Assembly (NCBI GenBank): GCA_007258455.2
Contig: VDFB02252616.1
Coordinates: forward strand, 119,076,552 to 119,140,551
Origin: Sequoia sempervirens
Lineage: Eukaryota > Streptophyta > Pinopsida > Cupressales > Cupressaceae
Length of the DNA stretch: 64,000 bases
Direction of reading: 5' to 3'
Of this stretch, positions 11,931 to 23,480 are shown in pieces (position 1 is the first letter of the stretch; each line of letters opens with the position of its first letter). Below the pieces are notes generated by a model that searched no databases, was not told the DNA's origin, and was given only the letters and a program-made list of their open reading frames with translations. A program made the position numbers and the translations under genes.

Positions 11931-12169
11931 ACAAACAAAAGTATCATAAGTGTAAATTTGTCAAAAAGAGTTATTATGTTGAAAAGGATAATGGTGTATC
12001 TAATGATGAAGAATCAAATTATCTAGATGAAGGAAGTGATGACTACTTTTTTATGGCTTTAAATGTTGGAACTAATTCTATTAATCTTGAAATATGTGTG
12101 AAGGAAAGTTCTTTAGAAATAGGTCATAACATTGAAGGAACTATGTTGACTGCTTTTCATGATAGAGAG

Positions 12170-12620
12170 GAGAAGAATTACTGGATCATTGACAGTAGAT
12201 GCTCAAATCATATAACAAGTGATAAAAGTAAGTTTGTTAAGCTTGAAAAGTATGATGGTGGTCTTGTTAAGTTTGATGATACATTTGCTAAGATCTGTGG
12301 AAAAGGTTCAATTAGTTTTCATGGCAAGCATAATACAAATGATGTTCTTTATGTCAAGGGTCTCCTACATAATATTTTAAGTGTAGGAAAAATGTGTAGA
12401 AAAAGATATAATCTTGTATTTCAGAATGGTGGTTGTTAAATCAAAAAAGGGATCTTTGGTATTCTGGTTGTTGCTAGAACAAGGATATGAGGTAATATCT
12501 ATCAACTCAAAGGTAGTGGTGCAAAGTGCTTTATGTCTCAAACTAATGAAAGTTGGCTATGACATAAAAGAATGGGTCACATTAATTTTGATAGCCTAGT
12601 GAGGATAAGTTCTATTGGTG
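12170..12620 (+). pseudogene. Copia protease and GAG-pre-integrase remnant
   Basis: The aspartic protease motif is visible as WIIDSRCSNHIT; the family has DSGCS, so the glycine after the catalytic Asp-Ser is replaced by Arg. Downstream VLYVKGLLHNILSVGKMC is the usual protease C-terminal region. After a stop near 12439 a broken pre-integrase segment follows, including the HINF piece near 12575 and the downstream integrase linker. The element cannot process its own polyprotein. Confidence 0.85.
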
Positions 12621-12639
12621 CTGTGAGAGATTTTCCAAA

Positions 12640-13480
12640 GAAATTACAAAGAATTTCAAGTTGGAAAGCAAACAAAGAAAAAATTCAAGACAAAAGAATA
12701 TTCTAGCACATGTCTCTTGGAGTTAGTGCATACAAATCTGTATGGGCCTACCAAAATTAGAAGCTCATGTGGTGATAGATATTTCATGTTATTAGTTGAT
12801 GATTATTCTAGAATGGATTGGGTTACATTTCTTAAAAAAATAAGATGCTCTAGACAAGTTTAAAGCATTTAAGGCTATGGTTGAGAATGAAATGAATCTA
12901 AAAATCAAATGTTTGAGATCTGATAGAGGTGGTGAGTTTACTTCAAATGATTTTAACATTTTCTATGAAGATCATGGAATAAGAAGTCATTTATCAACCC
13001 CTAGAACTCCTCGGCAAAATGGAGTTGTGAAAAGGAAAAACAAGAAAGTTCAAGAAGCAGCTAGGAAAATGATGAAGGAAGCTAATCTTTTGGATGTCTA
13101 TTGGAGAGAATAAATTCATAGTGTAGTCTACACTCTTAATAGAGGTCAAGCAAGAGAAAATAGTTCAAAGACTCCCTATGAGTCATGGTATGGTAAACCT
13201 CCTACTATGAAATACTTTAGTTTTTGGAAGCAAATGATATATCAAAAGAGATGAAGAAAACTTAGGAAAGTTTGATGCAATATCTAATAAAGAAATTTTC
13301 ATTGGATACTCTACAAGAAGCAAGGCCTACCAGTGCTACAAAAAAATATTTAAGAAGATTTTTGAGAATGCAAGTGTCAAAGTGGATGAAGAACCACAAC
13401 AAAGTTTAGTATTGGTAGAAGGATATGAATCTAATGAATCCCCTTGTAGTGAAGAACAAAAGGCTAAATAAAAAGGAAAA
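12640..13480 (+). pseudogene. Copia integrase remnant
   Basis: The rve integrase core inserts cDNA into the host genome. Visible pieces are LVHTNLYGPTK, YFMLLVDDYSRMDWVTFLK, then after a frameshift near 12840 the frame 12877-13113 with LRSDRGGEFTSNDF and TPRQNGVVKRKN (usual Q-N-G-V-V-E-R-K-N). The second and third acidic catalytic positions fall in these motifs; the glutamate of the last is replaced by Lys. A stop follows WRE near 13111. A decayed C-terminal region continues to about 13480. Confidence 0.85.
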
Positions 13481-13659
13481 GAGTTGATAGTTGAAGATGA
13501 AGAAGCTATGGAAAAGAATCCTAAGACTCCTAAGTATGTGCAAAAGAATCATTTAGAATATCATATCATTGGAGATAAGAGAAAAGATGTGTAGACAAGG
13601 AGAAAATCTGCTATGATAGAGGAAAAATTAAATCTCTATTTACTTTCTAATGTGGAACC

Positions 13660-14395
13660 AAAAACAATGACTGAGGCATGCAAAGATGAGAATTGGGTCA
13701 AAGCAACGAAGAGTTAGAATAGATAGAGAAGAATTTGACTTGGGAATTGGTCCCAAGACCAACAAACAATGATATGATTAGTACTAAGTGAGTATTCTAG
13801 AACAAGCTCAATGAAGATGGAAAATTTGTCAAGAACAAGGCTAGACTTGTGTGTAAGGGTTACTCATAGGTTGAAGGTATAGATTTTAAGGAAACTTTTG
13901 CTCTGATTACAAGAATGGAAGCTATCAGGATGATTTTATCTTTTGCAACACATAAAGATTTCAAAGTTTATCAGATGGATGTGAAGTTTGCATTCTTGAA
14001 TGGTGAATTGAAAGAAGAGGTATACATTGAACAACCAAAAGGTTTTTAGTTTTTAGAAGATACAAATATGGTGTGTAGATTGAAGAAAGCATTATATGGA
14101 TTGAAGCAAGCTCCTAGAACTTGGTATGAAAGGTTAGATAAGTAATTGTTAAAGCAAGGATTCAGAAAAGGTATTGTAGATAGCAATCTATATTTCAAAG
14201 TTGAAGGTGAACAAATATTAATTTTGGTAGTATATGTTGATGACATAATATTCAGAGGGAATGAAGAAATGTGCAAGAAGTTTGTAGAAGATATGCAAAA
14301 ATAATTTGAGATTTCAATGTTTGGGGAGATGAATTTCTTCCTTGGTTTGCAGATTAGTCAATCAAAGAAAGGTATATTCATCACAATCTAAGTAT
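13660..14395 (+). pseudogene. Copia reverse transcriptase remnant
   Basis: RVT_2-type reverse transcriptase. Readable in one main frame with about six stops: [59 protein letters not shown], the catalytic YVDDI near 14235, and EMNFFLGLQI. The order after integrase (PR-IN-RT-RH) fixes the superfamily as Ty1/Copia rather than Gypsy. The minus-strand open frame at 14046-14276 is the shadow of this domain. Confidence 0.9.
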
Positions 14396-15140
14396 GTAAA
14401 GGAATTGTTGAAGAAGTTTGGGATGGATGACTCTAAACTGGTATGTACTACTATGGTTATTAGTTGTAGGTTGAGCAAGAATGATGAATCTCTGAAGACA
14501 AGTCAAAGAAAGTATAGATCAATGATTGGTGGACTATTATACATTAGTGCTACTAGACTAAATATCATGCATTTAGTTTATCTTGTGGCTAGATTTCAAG
14601 AAGATCCCAAAGAATCTCATGTTGCAACAATGAAGAGGATATTCAAATATTTTAAGGGCACTCCATATTATGGTTTGTGGTATCCTAAGATACTAACTTC
14701 TCTTTGCATGCATATACAAATGTAGATTGGGTTGGATGTGCAAATGATAGGAAAAGTACAAGTCGTGGTGCTTTCTTTCTAGGAAGCTAGTTGGTTTTAT
14801 GGTTAAGAAGCAAGATTTAGTGTCATTATCTATTGCAAAAGTAGAATATATTGCAGCCTCATCATGCTATGCATAGGTGTTGTGGATGAAGCAAAAATTA
14901 AAGGATATCAAAGTTTCATATGATGAACCTATTTCTATCATGTGTGACAATACAAGTGCAATCAATATTTCAAAGAATCTGGTAATGCATTCAAGAACAA
15001 AACATAGCAATCTGGTATCACTTCTTGAGAGAGAAATTTGTAGAGAATGAGGTGAAGTTGGAGTATGTGCCTACTAAGGATCAAGTTGTTGATATTTTCA
15101 CAAAGGCTCTTCCAAAAGATACTTTTGAGTATCTCTGAGA
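14396..15140 (+). pseudogene. Copia RNase H remnant
   Basis: The frame 14342-14725 covers the linker and the start of RNase H: KYVKELLKKFGM, then MIGGLLYISATRLNIMHLV, ARFQEDPKESH and IFKYFKGTPYYGLWY. After a frameshift the remainder can be followed with several stops (DWVGCANDRKSTS) to LEYVPTKDQVVDIFTKALP near 15065-15115, the usual Copia polyprotein end. Confidence 0.85.
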
Positions 15141-15806
15141 GAAATTATGGGTTATTGCCCCTCCTTTCAACTAGATGCATAAGTGTGTGCATCTATCTGG
15201 GAATCATTTCAAGATACATTCTTGGTCTTGGACTGATGCTAAAGGCTATCTCTCTGAGGGAGTAGGTAGTGATGGTTGTTAAATGGTGCAGTTTGACGGA
15301 TCATACTGTGTGCTCCTAAGGAGGAGTGTACAGGAAAGTGAGTATAGAGGAAAGAAAAAGAGTTCAATAAAAAAAAGGGAGTGCATAAGAGTGAATGTAA
15401 TTTCTTGTTGGTGTTGCAAGTGGTGTACGTAGGTGTTTCCCTTTGAATTTTTTCAAAGGGGGAGAGGAAGAGAGTTGGATGAGTTTATGGACCTTTTCCA
15501 TTGATGTCAAATGGGGAGAGAGTTGGTTGAAAAACCATAGTGCAGAAGTGAATATGGTCTGAAGACCATAGGGGGAGAGAGAATCTGAAAAACATGAAGA
15601 GATTTAGTGCAATCTATGGAGAGTATTGTCTAGAATGTAAGTGTTGTTGGTGCTACAAGAAAAGAAGTCTATGAAGAGATAGGATGAAGAGTAAAGAGTT
15701 GTCTCAATCAGGGGAGTATTGCTTATTGCAGTATTACTGTTGGTTGCTTTTGTTGTTGATGGTTTTTTAGAAAGAAAGTGTTGCCATCAATGAGAAAGGG
15801 GGAGAT
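15141..15806 (+). other. Copia 3' untranslated region with polypurine tract
   Basis: Non-coding region with repeated GGGGGAGAG-type purine runs. It ends in the polypurine tract GAGAAAGGGGGAGAT (about 15792-15806), directly followed by TGTTGGAAT, the usual start of a plant Copia LTR. Confidence 0.65.
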
Positions 15807-17455
15807 TGTTGGAATTTTGGAGATGTTGGAAGCTTGATTTTTTTGTGAGGTGCTTGGTTGTTGTCATTGATGTCAACCCCTTGTACAAAGAGAATGTTGG
15901 AATGGTTGGTATTAATGTCAACATATGTTGGTGTTGTCATCTACGCTAGTATAGTTGTAGAGTTGTTGGTCTTACTTGTTGTAGTTGGAAAGAGTTGCAT
16001 GTTGCAGATGCTATAGATGTGTTGAAAAGATGTTAGTAGTGTTGTTGATGAAGTTAGTTCACTTGGTTTCCAAGTGCTTTTGAGAAAATTTGAATAAAAG
16101 AGAGTTCAGTGTGATAGAGTGGTGTTCAGTGTTTTTCTCCACATTTCTTCATGGTTGAAGATATGCTCATGTGGTTTGGATGTGATGATCATAAGTGTTC
16201 ATAGGTGCCACATCCAAAGTTTTAGGTTTTGGATCGTACTGCAGTAGAAGATGTGTTTGACAATATGTCTATCTGGTAAAATAAGGTGTCTAGGAGAAAT
16301 GAGATTGCTCCAAATTTCTCCACAATGAAGGTTCTAGTATTGCAGATCTAGGAACATGTTTATATCATATGTATCTACCTTCCCTTGAAGTTTTAAATGT
16401 TGATTTGTTCTGCAAAGTTGTCTGGTGTGTTGGATGTTTGTGCCAGCATGTCTAGTTGCACAAAATGAAGGTGTTCTTGAGTCTTAGGTGGTCGCAATAG
16501 TTTTGGAAAATATTCTAATGATGGAATATTTTGAGATGTATGCATATTATGGATTTTTTTGGTGTGGTCCACGAGATGTTTCTGAACCTTGGCGTGTTTG
16601 GAGTCACTTTTTAGTGTTAGTGCAAGTTTGGTTGACCTGCCATGTTAGCACTAATTATGGAGGATAATTGTTGTTTGAGGAAGTGTTGAGAAATGTGTTG
16701 GTGTAGATTTGGGTCCCAATTATGTAGTGGCTTGGTTTGTATTCACTTCTTTATATTGTGGAAGTGTTTGGTGTTGACCTATTTGGTGTTACATGATTGA
16801 GGTGCATACATTTCCTTAAGGTTCACCTAATTGAGATTATTTTAGGTTGTGGATGGTATAAATTCAAGGAGAATTGTTTTGTGGATAAATATCAGAGTGT
16901 GTGATGCTAAAGATGTGAATGTGATCAAGTGTGATGATTTGAGTGTGAGCTTTAATTCCTATGAATTTTAGATGCAGTGAGCAGAAGGTGTCTACATTTC
17001 AATCTTTTTGATGAGTTATTTGTGCTTCAGTGGAACTATACCTTTGGTATATGAGAGATGCATTGCTATTAGTTCAAATTGGTAGTGAGCCACCCCTTCT
17101 TCTATTCTTATTTCTTCTAGACAATGAGTCCTTTGGCAGTGAACCACCAGTATTGAGCCTTTCTTTATCTTTCTAAGTAGTGAGCCTTATTGTATTCGAT
17201 GTTGCAATTCATATATTATTGAGCTAATCCCCACTATCGTTTTTCCCTTCTTGGGTTTTCCACATAAATCTAGTGTTCTTTGATGTGTTTGCATTACTTG
17301 TTTACATGTTCACATTTGGTTAATACATGATAAGGGTTTAATGGTTGTTAAGGGTATAAGGGCTAATGTAGATCTGAATGTTAATGAGGTTTTTTGATGT
17401 TTTAAAGTGTACAACTGATTCACTCCCTCCTCTCATTTTTCACGTGCATCTAACA
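15807..17455 (+). repeat. Right (3') LTR of the Copia element
   Basis: It starts TGTTGGAAT right after the polypurine tract and ends GTGCATCTAACA at 17455. Bases 15907-17455 are homologous to the left LTR. The first 100 bp have no counterpart in the left copy, which may therefore be 5'-truncated. A second TGTTGGAAT at about 15894 is an alternative start. Confidence 0.8.
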
Positions 17456-17753
17456 TAACTTAAGACTCCCTAATTGCATAATACCTATTAGATCCAAGCA
17501 ATAATTGATCATATGATTTATTATCAAAATATCACGACTTATGGTCCAATAATCTATTTACAATGAATACTACTATAAGTAAACATTAAATATCAATCAC
17601 CATCTTTATAATCACACCTACCCATAAATAATTCATCTAACATATTGTTATCCACTTATTATACATAATAATAGTATTACCAATAACTAAACATATTGAA
17701 CATTGCATACTTACATAGACAAGGAATGGAACTCATATGGCTATCACAAGAAA
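17456..17753. other. No recognisable feature
   Basis: AT-rich, with stops in all frames. It separates the Copia right LTR from the TRIM element. Confidence 0.4.
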
Positions 17754-17758
17754 CCACA

Positions 17759-18130
17759 TGTTGCAAGGTGTGCACCCTTGGTCTCCTTGTGTTGTGCAGT
17801 GCAGCACTCGGGTTCATGACATGGCTTAACTGCCTCCTGTGGATTCATTAACTTTGGCAGTTGTATCGGGCTTTAATAGGTCAATCTTTTGGTGCAATGG
17901 AAACCGTCTTTGCACAAATTGGTATCAAAGCTTGGGTCATGGGTTTGAACCCCTCGCTTATGTTGGGGGAATTGTTGCAAGGTGTGTTCCCTTGGTCTCC
18001 TTGTGTTGTGCAGTGCAGTGCTCAAGTTCCTGACATGGCTTAGCTACCTCATGTGGATTCATTAACTCTAGCAGTTGTATTGAGCATTAACAGGTCAATC
18101 TTTGGTGCAAAAACAATTGTCTTTGCAACA
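17759..18130 (+). mobile_element. TRIM element, copy 1
   Basis: Terminal-repeat retrotransposon in miniature, 372 bp. The terminal direct repeats 17759-17916 and 17973-18130 (158 bp each) both start TGTTGCAAGGTGTG and end near TTTGCA(A)CA. Between them lie a primer site at 17920-17931 (TGGTATCAAAGC, one mismatch to tRNA-iMet) and a short polypurine tract (TTGGGGGAA) just before the second repeat. The flanks CCACA and CAACA match at four of five bases and may be the target duplication. It encodes nothing and would need proteins from another element. The short open frames over it are chance. Confidence 0.88.
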
Positions 18131-18135
18131 CAACA

Positions 18136-21100
18136 ACCATTAGTTAGATATTATATTAAAGGATATGAACATATTCGTTGTATAGTAATAGTCATCACTA
18201 ATGTGCATTATCTAACATAAAAGAACATAAAATATAGGACATAAACCATCAACGACTAACAAGATCAACAAGACCACAAGAGATGGGGTCTTACAAAAAT
18301 TGGGACTTACAAAGCATATTCTTATGGTGGTTATGACATGCATTTAATTCTCTCATGGAGTGCTTAGAATTAGGATCATCTTAGTAACTTTTATTATTAT
18401 GACACAATATATAAAATTATGATGCATAGGAAGGGTGTAAGAAGTGTAAGAGGAGTTATATACTATTCTAAGATGCTTGACCATGATAATAAGAGTGTTG
18501 AACTTTTTATATGTCTCATGGTTTTGGATACCACTTGATGATTTCTTATTTTTGAATTTTTATATATTTGAGGTATCAAATAGTAGATTGTAAGGTTCTT
18601 TTCAAGCACTCTTGTGTTGTAATTTTATACTCAAATATATAAGTGGTTATATTGGTGTGTACTCTTTTGGAATTAATACAAGATTAAGTCTCTTTGCTTA
18701 TGGATTTTTCTTCCCACAAAGATTTCTCTACATAAATCTAATGTTATGATTTGTATTTTTTAATATTTGTTTCTTCCTCATTTCATTAATTTGATTCAAT
18801 CAATCACATTCCTTTTTAGAATAAGTCTATATTATGATAATATTCTTATTATGTCATGTAACCTAATAATAAAGATATGTTATAAATGATACAACCTAAT
18901 TTAGAAGGGAGAATTTTAATTTTGGGTCTACTATTCTTTTTCTCTTCCTCATTTATGGGTTTGTCATATTCTTTTAATGGGTCCATTATATTTTTTTTTA
19001 TGCAATGGTTCATAGTTTGGGTTTTATTTTCAAGAATAATGAAGTTCAAATATTTCAAGGTGGACAAACTTTTAATTGGCTTCATTTGATTATCTTTTAG
19101 ATCAATAGCTTGTACAATCATTTCAAGATTATTATAATGGTAGGGCAAAGGGTTGCATCATTGTTTGAAGTTTTACAATCAATATTTGGCAAGTCTTACA
19201 CCAAAAAAAGATAAATAATAATCAAAAGTTCAACTACATTATTGATTCAATATTGGAATACCATATGGCATCATTTCACATCATATGAATATTTCTAATA
19301 TGAAAAATTCATGTTGTTTTTCTATTAGCTATAATGATATATCTTTCGATTCATGTTGGGACATAGATAAATTTTGAAAGGAATTCAATGAAGAAATAAT
19401 GGTCATGTCACAAAGGCTACATGGTGCTACTGCATGAGGCTTCAATCTTGTTAGAATGGTAGGTCCCAAGTGTTGCACCATTGGATTGGTTCCCTCTCCT
19501 CCAAATGATTCAACAAATCTAGGATTATAGGGAACTATTGATCATTTCTTAGATCAATGGTTATACAACATAAAATTGTTATTGTTCTAACAAATTTATA
19601 TTATCACACCATTGATTAAAAAGGCTAGCTCATCTCTTCATGTAGGCCCATAATAATAATATTTTTATGCTTCCAAGTACCACATGATGGAATCACACTT
19701 CTTATATAATGTGTCAATCTAATAGTTATTTCTAGGTGTAACATTGGTCAAGTATTCAACATTAATAATAGTGGGGCCCACATCTAGAACATGATAGTTG
19801 GAAAAAATTTCAATAGAACATTTAAATAGTATCAAGGATCCATAAGAAAAATAATTGTGAAAATCATCCTTAGGAGATACCAAAGGAAAAACTTGAAGGA
19901 ATTCCATTCAACTTTCAATACAATTACAAACTACAACTATCAGAAGGATTTAACATTACACCAAGAACCAAAATATATAAATTTCATATGAGTTCTCCAT
20001 GACTACCGATTTTCTTTCTAGTATTATTCATCATAACTAGAATTTTCTAAATTGCTTCCATCAAAGGGATTGTTTACGAAAATCAGATCTTGGGGTCCTT
20101 TCCTTCTCCATATAAGGCAATGCCTTCCTAAAAGAAAAGGTGAGAGAAAAAATATTATTTCCAAAAATTATTTGTAGAAGAATAGACTTTGTATTTATCC
20201 CTTCAAATTGTTAGGCTATTCCTTTCATATTTAGTTAATTGAACTTGTAAACATGTTAGTTGGTCCTTTACATTAGTTGTAAAAGAGACCTAATATATTT
20301 ATGATTATATTTATTGGGTGTGCCTATTTGTGTGCTTTTATGATACTATTGGTAGTCATCCACTTAATTTATGTTAATTTTCTTAGCTTGCTTCATGGAT
20401 TTTTATAATTTATGACATGTAAACTATTCATGATCATTCCCTTTTATCTTCAAGTTTTTGTCTTTAAGATAAATGATCTCTATTCAATGTTTGATGTTAA
20501 TAAATTTTTTGATGAATATCCTATTATTTTAGCTTTGTTTTCAAGTAATGTATTGTATTTTCCTCTCACAAATTAATAAATCTACCAAAAATCACATGAA
20601 TACGAAGCTTCTAAAATATTGGAGGTTATCTTACAAATTAGGTCCTATATTTGCAATATTTCCCATGTTGATACAAGGGTGTATGAAAATATAAACTTTA
20701 ATATCAATAGTTTTGGCACACCCAATATGATTCCAAAAATTTATTGAGGAATAACCTATAGAACCTTTGATTTAATCATTTTATGAGAAGAAGGCCCATC
20801 ACTAGATTTTGATTAGAAAACCTCTTTCTTTACAGATTTTATGTCCCCTTTAATGCCTTAGTTCGCCCAAACTAGGTTGAGAAATTTTTTTTTGTTGTAT
20901 ATGTGTGAGATTAGCCTTTTTATAGTAATTGTAAGTTTGTTGTGTTAGTTTTTTTTTAGGATAATTTCTAACTTGTTATTAAAACAATCTAAAGAGAGCC
21001 AATTCTAATGCTTAATTGTTATAAGGGGTTGTCCAACGAACAGGAGAAGGACTTTTTCAATTTTCTCCTCTATACTTCAATCTTTGGAGAACCTAGGAGG

Positions 21101-22039
21101 GTGGTCCTACATAATATTCACTTGGGTTTCATATAATTGATACCAAATTTTTCTCTAAAAAAAAAATGTTTTCTCCATATGACCAAGAATTATACATGAA
21201 ACACACTTAATAGGATAGATTATTGGGTTTTTAAATGCATTCCAGATCTGAGAACATGAGAGTAACATTATGAGATAAATACAACTTAAAGGGAAAATTG
21301 ATTTTATTTTTTTTACCATGGAACTTGTAATTAGAAACATCTATTCAGACAGGTGTCTTAGACCTAGGCAACAGAATCAAGGGAAATGCACTTTAAAAAC
21401 TCATATAACAACATCAACCTAATTTTGTGAAACCTTAACAACAATTCCTTACACTGTTTCTCTTTGTGTTTACAACCAATTCTAGTTAGCAATCCATGTA
21501 TACATTCAAAACATTCAATATTCCTTACATAGAAAATTAATCTAATCCTTGAATAAAAGTTACAAAAGAAATGTTAAATTGCAGAAAACTTGCAAAGATG
21601 AATAGAAAATATCATTGATTACTTTATATTCATAAATGATAAGATGCATACATTTGAGGAGACTATTGACTAAAAAATTGTCATTGTATATTCATGTATA
21701 GAACTAGTACTATTATACAAAATTAACAGTTACAGTGGCATCCTTTCCTAACAAAACCTAGACTAAACATGTATAGACTAGGATACAAGCACTCTTCTTA
21801 CAAAAATTTCCAAGATCCTTTGCAAAATGGCCCTAAATTCCCTTTTATAGAAACAAGGGAGAAAAATAAGCTTTAGGACACAAACAAATGTCATGTTTTC
21901 ATTTGACAATCATGGCCAAGAATAGAGAAAAATAATATTACAACAATATAACTAAAGACAAAATTGTCAGAGGTAGTTTGAAAAGATCTTTTTGTTGTCA
22001 TAATGAGACAAAATGAGGAAGCCTATGCACTCAATTAGT
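18136..22039. other. No recognisable feature
   Basis: AT-rich with short scattered open frames (for example 62 codons on the minus strand ending at 19719) without identifiable domains. No LTR termini, inverted repeats or tandem arrays stand out. It may be older decayed transposon sequence. Confidence 0.4.
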
Positions 22040-23475
22040 CACACATATCTACCAATTTGGAAAAAATATCCTTTGTAGGTGAAGGATTTTCCAAAATTGC
22101 TCTAATATGAAGCAAATGGTTAGAATATTTGTCCTTAGTCCATTTTTCTACTTCTATGTAAAAACTTTCTAGCCCCATCTCTAGCTTAATCAATTTATCA
22201 ATAGTATTATTCATTTTTTCAGCATTTAAAACTCCATATTCAATGATAGGGTTAGTAATAGGAGGTATTATATTGTTGAATTCATCCCTTCATTCCTTTT
22301 ATTAACATATCTCACCCTCTTCATTAATTATACTAGGCATAAGGCTAATCTTAAGGTTTTGAAAATCATCTAGGAACTTTTCCATGTCTGGTCAAAAACT
22401 TTGATGTACAATCATATTATCTTCTATATCTTCTAGGGCATCAAAAATGATCCCTAAGTCTACAAGGGCATGCACATCAAAGCTTTCCATTGATAAAATA
22501 TTTTTAATTATACCTTTTTTGTGGGCCTAGGTATCGATAATACCTTGCAATCTATTCTTCAAAATAATATGGGTTATTCAGGCTATCAAAAATACCTTAT
22601 ATACATTCCATGTCTCATCAACCAATCAAAAAATGCATGAAAATATATGCCCAAATACATTATCAACCATATCTGAAAGCTTCATGTAATGGTCCCTTTT
22701 AGCCTTCATCTCCAATTCTTATTTCTTGTGAAGCTCTCTTTTCAATTGCCTAATTTCAACATTCAAAGATATCTTCTCCTCATCTTCTTTTGAATTTTAT
22801 TTGTTGATGTAGGAGGTGGAAATAATCCAAACACAACATTCAATTGTTTGTTGTAACTTTAGATTCTCATTGTTCACCTTTTCCAAATCAACTTCTAGCT
22901 TTTTAACCCTAGCCTCTGTGAGCCTTGTTGAATTAACTATTAGATCATTTTCTTGTAGGGAACTAATGTATGTCATTCCTTTGAAAATAAAGTTTCCAAT
23001 CAATTTATTTGTGTCATCAATCACTTTAGGCTTGTTGGTTTCAAGAAAAATAAATCGTATAGCTAGGGTTTCATGTTTTTGATTAAACCCAGAACCAAAG
23101 TATAGAGAATATACTTGCTATTCTAATGTAAGCACTAGATTATTTCCATATTGCTTTCCAATGGTATATAATGCACTGGTAGATGATATATCCTACCTTG
23201 GAAACAACAGACAACTACCCTTCTTCACAATTATTTCCATCTATTTATTTAACTCATCCCAAAAATTACTAATAAGCACCTTCCTCTTTTTCCTCTGTAA
23301 GAGTTTGGTTGTCTGGGGTATGGTTCAATTCCTCACCCTTGAATTTTAGGATATAGTCCCTAAGTTCTTTGGTCTTGATAAAATTTTCATCTCCTATAAT
23401 TTAGATCAAGCAAGTGCTCTTACATCATCCACAACTTGCTCACTAGTATTAAAACTTATTAACATTCTACTTGAC
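22040..23475 (-). pseudogene. Unidentified coding remnant, C-terminal part (coiled coil)
   Basis: The minus strand reads as degraded protein over about 1.4 kb. Next to the solo LTR: SSRMLISFNTSEQVVDDVRALA, then after a frameshift KTKELRDYILKFKGEE and TEEKGR. Further on the frame ending at 22797 is strongly heptad-like (ARVKKLEVDLEKVNNENLK), a likely coiled coil, followed by helical pieces such as EIRQLKRELHKK and LDDFQNLKISLMPSI, and an end near KLVDMCD with a stop at about 22040. I do not recognise the family. It continues across the solo LTR into 28847-29410. It could be a transposon gag-like protein. Confidence 0.5.
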
Positions 23476-23480
23476 GATGC
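23476..23480. repeat. Target site duplication (GATGC), left copy
   Basis: GATGC here and at 28842-28846 flank the solo LTR exactly. A 5-bp duplication is typical of LTR-retrotransposon integration. Confidence 0.9.

Larger units (their letters stand above)
9579..17455 (+). mobile_element. Degenerate Ty1/Copia LTR retrotransposon
   Basis: LTR, tRNA-Met primer site, gag, PR, IN, RT, RH, polypurine tract and LTR in canonical Copia order on the plus strand, about 7.9 kb. LTR divergence, many stops and a broken protease and integrase motif show long inactivity. The lineage is not assigned. Confidence 0.9.

Noticed and set aside
14046..14276. Minus-strand open frame
   Set aside because: Antisense shadow of the Copia reverse transcriptase.
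17935..17960. tRNA gene or SINE suggested by a GGTTTGAACCC B-box-like string
   Set aside because: It lies between a primer site and polypurine tract flanked by terminal repeats, so a TRIM explains it; no cloverleaf is visible.
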